The notes below the pieces were generated by a model. That model ran no database searches. It saw only the letters and a list, made by a program, of their open reading frames with translations, and was not told the origin of the DNA. A stretch of DNA of 30,531 bases from Betaproteobacteria bacterium UBA5582 (GTDB lineage Bacteria; Pseudomonadota; Gammaproteobacteria; Burkholderiales; Rhodocyclaceae), in NCBI GenBank assembly GCA_002425245.1, contig DILW01000119.1, positions 1 to 30,531 of the forward strand. Direction: 5' to 3'. How positions within the stretch are numbered: position 1 is the first letter of the stretch; the number at the start of each line of letters is the position of its first letter. Of this stretch, positions 24,695-30,531 are shown one piece after another. A program made the position numbers and the translations under genes.

Positions 24695-25051
24695 ATGAGC
24701 GATGTTCAAGATTACAAATCCCGCCTCTCCGACCCGTCCAGCCGCATGATGGGCACCTTTTCCTACCTGCCGCCGATGAGTCCGGAACAGATCCGCAAGC
24801 AGATCGAGTGGATCATCAGGAATGGCTGGAACCCGGCCATCGAGCACACCGAGCCGGCGCATGCCATGTCCAATTACTGGTACATGTGGAAGCTGCCAAT
24901 GTTCGGGGAAACCGACGTCGAAGTCATCCTGGCCGAACTGGAAGCCTGTCACAAAGCCAACCCGGACAACCACGTCCGCCTGCTCGGCTACGACAATTTC
25001 AAGCAGAGCCAGGGCGCCAACATGGTGGTCTATCGCGGCAAGGCCGTGTGA
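24695..25051 (+). CDS. cbbS: RuBisCO small subunit
   Basis: A 118-residue form I small subunit that caps the L8 core to make L8S8. The family motif GWNPAIEHTEP is near residues 44-54, followed by NYWYMWKLPMFGETD and HVRLLGYDN near the end. It contains no carboxysome targeting extension. It is 33 bases after cbbL with AAGGAA as ribosome binding site, and is followed by a strong hairpin that separates it from cbbQ. Presence of this gene, and sequence of the large subunit, rule out form II. Confidence 0.96.
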   Translation: MSDVQDYKSRLSDPSSRMMGTFSYLPPMSPEQIRKQIEWIIRNGWNPAIEHTEPAHAMSNYWYMWKLPMFGETDVEVILAELEACHKANPDNHVRLLGYDNFKQSQGANMVVYRGKAV

Positions 25052-25060
25052 GTGCCTGAT

Positions 25061-25082
25061 GCCCCCGCCCGGTGCGGGGGGC
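25061..25082 (+). promoter_or_regulatory. Intercistronic hairpin between cbbS and cbbQ
   Basis: A GC-only stem (25062-25068 with 25074-25080, extendable outward by flanking TGA/TCA bases) with a 5-base loop, ten bases past the cbbS stop. No T-run follows, so it is more likely a 3'-end stabiliser or partial terminator of cbbLS mRNA than a full stop. It would lower cbbQO expression relative to cbbLS. Confidence 0.6.
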
Positions 25083-25105
25083 GTCATCCTTCAGCGGAGC
25101 AGAAC

Positions 25106-25909
25106 ATGAATGATCTGATCGAGCAGTACCGTATCGTCGACGAACCGTACTACCGCCCTGTGGCGGATGAAGTCGCCTTGTTCGAGGCGAGTTTTGCCAG
25201 CAAGATGCCGATGATGCTCAAGGGGCCGACCGGCTGCGGCAAGACGCGCTTCGTCGAGCACATGGCCTGGAAGCTGCGCAAGCCTCTGGTCACCGTCGCC
25301 TGCAACGAGGACATGACCGCTTCCGACCTGGTTGGCCGCTTCCTGCTCGATGCTTCCGGCACCCGCTGGCAGGATGGCCCGCTGGCCGTCGCCGCGCGTC
25401 ATGGTGCAATCTGCTATCTCGATGAAGTGGTCGAAGCCCGCCAGGACACCACCGTGGTCATCCACCCGCTCACCGACAACCGTCGGGTGCTGCCGCTGGA
25501 GAAGAAAGGCGAGTTGCTGCGTGCCCACCCCGATTTTCATCTGGTGATTTCCTACAATCCGGGCTACCAGAGCCTGATGAAGGACTTGAAGCAATCCACC
25601 AAGCAGCGCTTCGGCGCGCTCGATTTCAATTACCCCGAGCACGGCGCGGAGCTCGAGATCGTTGCCCACGAAGCGAAGATCGACGCTGCCGTGGCCGACA
25701 AGCTGGTTGCCATCGCCGAGCGGGCGAGGAACCTCAAGGGGCACGGTCTCGACGAGGGCATCTCGACGCGCATGCTGATCCATGCCGGCGAGTTGATCGC
25801 GTGCGGTGTCAATCCGCTGGCGGCCTGCCGCGTTGCCCTGGTGCGGCCGATCACCGACGACCCCGACATGCGCGACGCGCTGGACGCCGCCGTTTCCACC
25901 TTTTTCTGA
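25106..25909 (+). CDS. cbbQ: CbbQ AAA+ ATPase, RuBisCO activase subunit
   Basis: A 267-residue MoxR/NirQ-type AAA+ protein. Walker A is GPTGCGKT at about residue 39-46, Walker B is ICYLDEVVEA near 97-106, and the sensor region shows FHLVISYNPGYQ followed by the Arg-rich TKQRFGALDF. CbbQ hexamers with CbbO remodel inhibited RuBisCO and release bound sugar phosphates. The start at 25106 has GGAG at 25096-25099; an upstream in-frame start at 25052 would cross the hairpin. It is followed 16 bases later by cbbO with a GGGAGG site. The cbbLSQO order, without carboxysome genes, is the IAq arrangement. Confidence 0.94.
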   Translation: MNDLIEQYRIVDEPYYRPVADEVALFEASFASKMPMMLKGPTGCGKTRFVEHMAWKLRKPLVTVACNEDMTASDLVGRFLLDASGTRWQDGPLAVAARHGAICYLDEVVEARQDTTVVIHPLTDNRRVLPLEKKGELLRAHPDFHLVISYNPGYQSLMKDLKQSTKQRFGALDFNYPEHGAELEIVAHEAKIDAAVADKLVAIAERARNLKGHGLDEGISTRMLIHAGELIACGVNPLAACRVALVRPITDDPDMRDALDAAVSTFF

Positions 25910-25925
25910 ACGACGGGAGGCCGCG

Positions 25926-28244
25926 ATGAGCGTGAACCTCGCCGACTATCAGGAACTGCTCGACGACCTGCCGGAGAAACACCGGCAGCTGCTCGAAGCC
26001 GAATGGCACGAGGCGACGCGCATTCTCTCGCCGCGCGGCCTGGACAACTGGCTGAAGAGCGCCATCGCGCTGATGCGCATGGGGCGCGGCGGCGACATCG
26101 TCAGCGCCTGGATCGAGCATCTGCCTGCCGTGGCCCGTGAGGTCGGCGAGGATGTTGTTGCCGATTTTGCCCAGCAGTGTCTGCAGTTCGCCTCGCGTAC
26201 CTCGGGTGCGGTGATCGAACTGGTCATTGCCACGGCGCCAACGGCGGCCAAGCGTCTTGGTGATCCCGAGCTGTTCCGTGCCTATCTGCAACTGCTCAAC
26301 GTCCTGCTCGGCCAGGCCGCACGCGGTCTGCGGCCGATGCTCGAACACCTTGATCAGTTGCTCGGCGTGCTCACGCTCGGCGGCTTGCGGCGCTGGGCGC
26401 TGTGGGGGGCACAGGCGCATCGCACCAATTTCGAAGAGCAGGTGCGTTACTTCAGTCTCACTTCCGAAGAAGCGAAGGCGATGCTGCAGAAGGAAAGAAA
26501 GGGCACCCTGTTCGTCGACGTGCATCGCCGTATCGGCATGTATCTGCGGGCCTTGTGGGGGCGCGATTTCTTCATGCGGCCGACGGCCGGCGATTTCGAT
26601 TCGCGCGACGGCTTCAAGCCTTTCATCGCCGATTTCTTCCTCCACCTGCCCGATGCCTACGATGACTGGCAAGGCATCGTCGGACAGGATATCTACCGGG
26701 CTGCCGCCGCCCACTGCGCCGCGCACGTGGTGGCGACGACGGCGCGCATCGATGCCGCTCATCTGTCGGCGCTGCAGCAGGCCTGCATCGGATTGTTCGA
26801 GGATGCGCGCGTCGAGGCGCTGGCGATCCGCCGCTTTCCCCGCCTGCGCGAACTGTGGGCGCAGTTCCATACGGTCGAGGTGACGGGCCGGGAGGCCGGC
26901 GTGGGCGACTACCTCCAGCGCATTGCCCGTGCCCTGCTTGACCCCGCCGGTGCCGATGCCGACCCGCTGGTGGTCTGGGCGCGCGAAGGCTTCGCCGGCG
27001 CCGATCTGGCGAGCCATGTCATGTCAGTTGAACTGGGGCTGGCGCTGGCCGGCGAATTCCAGAAGCGCCGCCTGCCTTATTCGCCCTACCGCGACGTGCC
27101 AGCCGTGCTCTATCGCGACGATAACCGTTACCTGTGGGAGTTCGAGGAATACAGCGACGAGCAGGCCATTGCCGCCGGCCTTGGGCAGGAACAGCAGGTG
27201 CGCAAGTACGTCAGCGTCTGCGAAATGGTGAACGAGGTCGAAGTCGAAACGGCCGGTGACGACGCGCAGGAAATCTGGGTCTGCGCCAGCGAGTTGTTCG
27301 ACGACGACGGCGTCAGCTACAACGCCAGGGAAGGCAAGGAACCGGTTGCCGAGCCGCGCCACTACGACGAGTTCGACTACCACATCCAGCTCGCCCGGCC
27401 GGCCTGGGCGACGGTGCTGGAAAAGCGCCCGAAGCTCGGCGAACTCGCTGTCGTCGACAAGATCATAGCCGACAACCGCAAGCTCACCCAGCGCCTCAAA
27501 CATCTGCTCGATGCCCTGCAGCCGCAGGGCGTGCAGCGCATCCGCAAGCTGGAGGAGGGCGACGAGGTGGACATCAATGCGGCAATCCGCGCCCTGGTCG
27601 ACATCCGCCTCGGCAGCCAGCCCGATCCGCGGGTGATGATGCGTTCGCTGCGCAAGACGCGCGATATCGCCGTGCTGGTCCTGCTCGATCTGTCCGAGTC
27701 GACCAATGACACGGTCGCCGGCCAGGACTTCACGGTGCTGGAACTCACCCGTGCCGCCACCGTGCTGCTCGGCGAAGCCATCCACACGGTGGGCGACGCC
27801 TTTGCCGTCCATGGTTTCTGCTCGGACGGCCGGCACAACGTCTTCTACCAGCGCTACAAGGATTTCGAGCAACCCTGGAGCGAGCTCCCGAAAGCCCGCC
27901 TGGCCGGCATGGAGGGGCGCTTCTCGACGCGCATGGGGGCGGCGATCCGCCATGCCGGGCAGCACCTGGCGCAGGTGCGGGCGCAAAAGAAGCTGCTCAT
28001 CGTCGTCACCGACGGCGCGCCGGCCGATATCGATGTGCGCGATCCGCAATACCTGCGTTTCGATGCCCGCAAGGCGGTCGAAGATGTCGGCCGCGACGGC
28101 GTCGTGCCCTTCTGCCTGACTCTCGATCCCCGCGCCGATCAGTACGTGGCGCGCATCTTCGGCGCCCGCAACTACCTGATCCTCGATCACGTCGAGCGCC
28201 TGCCCGAGCGCCTGCCATTGCTCTACGCCGGCCTGACCCGCTGA
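25926..28244 (+). CDS. cbbO: CbbO, von Willebrand factor A-domain RuBisCO activase adaptor
   Basis: A 772-residue NorD/CbbO-family protein that docks the CbbQ ring onto RuBisCO. The long N-terminal helical part covers residues 1-560. The C-terminal VWA domain (about 575-765) has the MIDAS metal site DLSESTN (DxSxS) near 585-590, a conserved Thr and the later VVTDGAPAD Asp. The acidic stretch AGDDAQEI and FDDDG lie in the linker region. The length matches characterised CbbO. The ATG at 25926 follows GGGAGG. It ends the cbb operon; a 9-bp hairpin follows, then hflX-like gene. Confidence 0.93.
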   Translation: MSVNLADYQELLDDLPEKHRQLLEAEWHEATRILSPRGLDNWLKSAIALMRMGRGGDIVSAWIEHLPAVAREVGEDVVADFAQQCLQFASRTSGAVIELVIATAPTAAKRLGDPELFRAYLQLLNVLLGQAARGLRPMLEHLDQLLGVLTLGGLRRWALWGAQAHRTNFEEQVRYFSLTSEEAKAMLQKERKGTLFVDVHRRIGMYLRALWGRDFFMRPTAGDFDSRDGFKPFIADFFLHLPDAYDDWQGIVGQDIYRAAAAHCAAHVVATTARIDAAHLSALQQACIGLFEDARVEALAIRRFPRLRELWAQFHTVEVTGREAGVGDYLQRIARALLDPAGADADPLVVWAREGFAGADLASHVMSVELGLALAGEFQKRRLPYSPYRDVPAVLYRDDNRYLWEFEEYSDEQAIAAGLGQEQQVRKYVSVCEMVNEVEVETAGDDAQEIWVCASELFDDDGVSYNAREGKEPVAEPRHYDEFDYHIQLARPAWATVLEKRPKLGELAVVDKIIADNRKLTQRLKHLLDALQPQGVQRIRKLEEGDEVDINAAIRALVDIRLGSQPDPRVMMRSLRKTRDIAVLVLLDLSESTNDTVAGQDFTVLELTRAATVLLGEAIHTVGDAFAVHGFCSDGRHNVFYQRYKDFEQPWSELPKARLAGMEGRFSTRMGAAIRHAGQHLAQVRAQKKLLIVVTDGAPADIDVRDPQYLRFDARKAVEDVGRDGVVPFCLTLDPRADQYVARIFGARNYLILDHVERLPERLPLLYAGLTR

Positions 28245-28252
28245 GTGAACAG

Positions 28253-28283
28253 CCTGGCCGGTGTCGGCGGTCCCCCGGCCGGG
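28253..28283 (+). terminator. Hairpin after cbbO
   Basis: A 9-bp stem (28253-28261 with 28275-28283, one G-T pair) with a 13-base loop, eight bases past the cbbO stop. There is no T-run after it, so it is a weak terminator at best. No promoter for the next gene is evident in the remaining 88 bases. Confidence 0.35.
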
Positions 28284-28371
28284 TTGGCGCTTCTGTCTGG
28301 AAGTTCGCGCCGGACGTCGGGATTGCCGGGTACACTCCGCTTCCGCCCCATTGCCGAGAAGCCGTGCCCGA

Positions 28372-29691
28372 ATGTCCGTCGAATTGAGAGAAAAACCCGC
28401 CGTCGCCGTCATTGCGGCCGTTCAACTGCCCAGCGTCAGCGATGTCGAGTTCGACTCCTCGCTGGCCGAACTGCGCGAGCTGGCCAAGACGCTCGGCTAC
28501 ACGGTGGTCGACACCTTCATCCAGAAGCGCGGCAGTTTCGACACGAGCTCCTATGTCGGCGTCGGCAAGTGCGAGGAAATCGCCCATTACGTCGAGCACA
28601 CCGCCGGCATCGAGATCAATGCCATTCTCGTCGATCACGAAATCTCGCCGTCGCAGGCACGCAATCTGGAGAAGGCTACCGGCTGCCCGGTGATGGACCG
28701 GACCATGGTCATCCTCGAAATCTTCCATAACAACGCCCGTTCGCGCGCCGCCAGGGCACAGGTCGAAATCGCCCGCCTCGGCTACATGGCGCCGCGCCTG
28801 CGCGAAGCGGCCAAGCTGGCCGGGCCGCAGGGGCGCCAGCGCAGCGGTGTCGGCGGCCGCGGTGCCGGCGAATCGCATACCGAACTGGACCGGCGCAAGA
28901 TCCGCGACCGGATCGCCGAGCTGCAACTCGAAATCGTCGCCATGGACGCCGAGCGCCAGACCCAGCGCGCCCGCCGCCAGGAACGCCAGAGCCTGGCCAG
29001 CGTCGCCCTGGTCGGCTACACCAATGCCGGCAAATCGACGCTGATGCGGGCGCTGACCGGCAGCGAAGTGCTGGTCGCCAACAAGCTGTTCGCCACCCTC
29101 GACACCACGGTGCGCACGCTGCATCCGGAAAGCGTGCCGCGCGTGCTGGTCAGCGATACCGTCGGTTTCATCAAGAACCTGCCGCATGGCCTGGTCGCCT
29201 CGTTCAAATCGACGCTCGACGAGGCGCTCGACGCCGGCCTGTTGCTGCACGTCATCGACGCCAGCGACCACGGTTTCGAACGCCAGCTCGAAGTCACCGA
29301 CCACGTCCTGGCCGAGATCAGCGCCGACACGCTGCCGCGCCTGCGCATCTTCAACAAGATCGACCATGTCGGCGACGAGGCCGCCCAGGCCGAATGCACG
29401 GCGCGGTTGCACGAAAAATATCCGGACTGCGTGGTGATGAGCGCCCGCCGGCTGGAGGACGTGGCCGGCCTACGCCTGCGGATCATCGAGTTTTTCCAGC
29501 AGGGGCTGGTTGAGGCCGAACTGTTCCTGCCCTGGTCGGCGCAGCAACTGCGCGGCGAGATCTTCGCCACCTGCCAGGTCCTGGCCGAGCGGGCGGACGA
29601 GGCCGGCGCCTGCTTCAGCATTCGTGGCGAGCAGGCGGCAATCGACAGCCTGCGCGAGCGTCTGCCGCCGGCTGGCTTGCCAGTCAGCTAA
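28372..29691 (+). CDS. HflX-family GTPase (divergent)
   Basis: A 439-residue GTPase of the HflX family; HflX binds the large ribosomal subunit and rescues stalled ribosomes or aids stress recovery. An HflX N-terminal domain (about 10-200) carries GSFDTSSYVGVGKCEEI and VDHEISPSQ. The glycine-rich linker is GVGGRGAGESHTELDRRKI, where typical HflX has GIGLRGPGE. The G domain shows G1 GYTNAGKST near 219-227, switch II DTVGFIKNLPH near 262-272 and G4 NKID. The start at 28372 lacks a clear ribosome binding site; an in-frame start at 28261 adds 37 residues of no family likeness. It is not next to hfq, which suggests a paralogue. Confidence 0.86.
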   Translation: MSVELREKPAVAVIAAVQLPSVSDVEFDSSLAELRELAKTLGYTVVDTFIQKRGSFDTSSYVGVGKCEEIAHYVEHTAGIEINAILVDHEISPSQARNLEKATGCPVMDRTMVILEIFHNNARSRAARAQVEIARLGYMAPRLREAAKLAGPQGRQRSGVGGRGAGESHTELDRRKIRDRIAELQLEIVAMDAERQTQRARRQERQSLASVALVGYTNAGKSTLMRALTGSEVLVANKLFATLDTTVRTLHPESVPRVLVSDTVGFIKNLPHGLVASFKSTLDEALDAGLLLHVIDASDHGFERQLEVTDHVLAEISADTLPRLRIFNKIDHVGDEAAQAECTARLHEKYPDCVVMSARRLEDVAGLRLRIIEFFQQGLVEAELFLPWSAQQLRGEIFATCQVLAERADEAGACFSIRGEQAAIDSLRERLPPAGLPVS

Positions 29692-29721
29692 AATTTCCGC
29701 AATCACACGGAGGAGCAAGGC

Positions 29722-30531
29722 ATGAAGATCGGTTTTATTGGCCTCGGCATCATGGGGCGCCCGATGGCGCTCAATTTACTGAAAGGTGGCCACCAGCTCA
29801 GCGTCTGGGCACGCCGTGCCGAATCGATGCAGCCGCTGCTCGATGCCGGCGCCAGCGGTGCCGCGTCGCCGGCCGACGTCGCGCGCGGCCAGGAACTGGT
29901 GATTTCGATGGTTGCCGACGCGCCGGATGTCGCCGAAGTCATGCGCGGCGTCGCCAGTGCCGGCACGGCCGGGCTGGTCGCTGTCGACATGAGCACCATC
30001 GCGCCGGCGGCAGCCAAGGCCATTCACGCCGAACTGGCGGCGGCCGGCGTCGATTTCGTCGATGCGCCGGTGTCCGGCGGCGAAGTCGGCGCGATTGCCG
30101 GCACGCTTTCGATCATGGCCGGCGGCTCCGACGCCGCCTTCGCCCGCGCTAAACCCGCGTTTGAATGCATGGGCAAGAACATCGTCCACGTCGGCGGCCC
30201 TGGTGCCGGGCAGGTGACCAAGGCAGCCAACCAGATCGTCACCGGCATGGGCGTGCTGGCGGTGGCCGAGGCGATGGCCTTTGCGTCGAAAAACGGCGTC
30301 GATCGCGCGAAGGTGCGCGAGGCGCTGCTCGGCGGCTTCGCCTACTCGAAGATCCTGGAAAACCACGGCCAGCGCATGCTCGACCGCAACTTCAAGCCGG
30401 GCTTCAAGAGCTGGATGCACGAGAAGGACCTCAACATCGTCATGCAGACGGCGCACGAACTTGGCCTCTGCCTGCCCGGTTCGGCGGCGACCGCGCAGAT
30501 GTTCAACGCGATGGCGAGGGCTATCTGCTGA
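29722..30531 (+). CDS. Beta-hydroxyacid dehydrogenase, tartronate-semialdehyde reductase type (GarR/GlxR), C-terminally short
   Basis: A 269-residue NAD(P)-dependent enzyme of the 3-hydroxyisobutyrate dehydrogenase family. The Rossmann motif is IGFIGLGIMGRPM at residues 3-15, the substrate motif DAPVSGGEVGA near 114-124, and the catalytic Lys is Lys167 in QVTKAANQ. The GAIAGTLSIMAGG segment fits the GarR/GlxR (2-hydroxy-3-oxopropionate reductase) subgroup. An AGGAG site precedes the ATG. The family usually has about 285-300 residues; here it stops at MARAIC, so the last 20-25 residues are missing, possibly by frameshift near 30512. It is 30 bases after the HflX-like gene. In the RuBisCO context a role in glyoxylate salvage is plausible. 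Confidence 0.85.
   Translation: MKIGFIGLGIMGRPMALNLLKGGHQLSVWARRAESMQPLLDAGASGAASPADVARGQELVISMVADAPDVAEVMRGVASAGTAGLVAVDMSTIAPAAAKAIHAELAAAGVDFVDAPVSGGEVGAIAGTLSIMAGGSDAAFARAKPAFECMGKNIVHVGGPGAGQVTKAANQIVTGMGVLAVAEAMAFASKNGVDRAKVREALLGGFAYSKILENHGQRMLDRNFKPGFKSWMHEKDLNIVMQTAHELGLCLPGSAATAQMFNAMARAIC

Noticed and set aside
27024..29412. Two long minus-strand frames opposite cbbO and the HflX-like gene
   Set aside because: Both lie over well-supported genes and show no recognisable domains; typical antisense shadows in GC-rich DNA.
1..30531. CRISPR arrays, tRNA genes, insertion sequences, prophage or defence islands
   Set aside because: No regular repeats, tRNA-like cloverleaf, transposase or integrase motifs were seen; gene content and codon bias look chromosomal throughout.

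Overview
The window is about 30.5 kb of high-GC DNA with dense, mostly operonic coding. Gene content points to a facultatively autotrophic, respiratory betaproteobacterium, probably of the Rhodocyclales/Dechloromonas-Sulfuritalea type. The evidence is a form I RuBisCO cbbLSQO locus with divergent cbbR, the cbb3-oxidase assembly factor CcoG, a small c-type cytochrome, a Pit-type phosphate system and large two-component machinery. The taxonomic placement is inference. I see no tRNA, rRNA, CRISPR array, insertion sequence or phage gene.

Layout. (1) 1-1965, plus strand: the end of an unidentified gene, a D-2-hydroxyacid dehydrogenase, a LutC/LUD protein and a small S4 RNA-binding protein, all linked by stop/start overlaps. 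(2) 1973-4222, minus strand: the phosphate transporter Pit, its DUF47 partner and a PlsC-like acyltransferase. (3) 4356-6262, plus strand: a TehA/SLAC1 anion channel and an alpha/beta hydrolase. (4) 6296-9360: ccoG (minus) divergent from a sigma-54 activator with a cysteine-rich PAS sensor. A sigma-54-like promoter and a dyad lie between them. (5) 9580-15534: a TolC-family protein with an extra C-terminal NTF2-like domain, then an OmpR-type regulator (minus) divergent from a stand-alone HPt protein, a BarA-like hybrid kinase and a CheY-like receiver. (6) 15587-15886: a monohaem cytochrome c. (7) 16049-20466: an RND efflux adaptor, RND pump and DUF2892 membrane protein. (8) 20588-22153: a DUF4139/MuiA-like envelope protein. 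(9) 22216-28244: cbbR (minus) divergent from cbbL-cbbS-cbbQ-cbbO. (10) 28372-30531: an HflX-like GTPase and a GarR/GlxR-type beta-hydroxyacid dehydrogenase.

How the genes work together. CbbLS fixes CO2, CbbQO is its dedicated activase, and CbbR with its intergenic dyads controls expression. No carboxysome genes are present, which matches the non-carboxysomal (IAq-type) arrangement. The GarR-like gene next to cbb, and the hydroxyacid dehydrogenase with LutC at the other end, could belong to salvage of RuBisCO's oxygenase product (glycolate to glyoxylate to tartronate semialdehyde to glycerate), but this is inference.

The least ordinary parts are the TolC-NTF2 fusion beside a multi-protein phosphorelay, the sigma-54/Cys-PAS regulator facing ccoG, and a form I RuBisCO with several substitutions at normally conserved non-catalytic positions. 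I did not find a clearly new multi-gene system.
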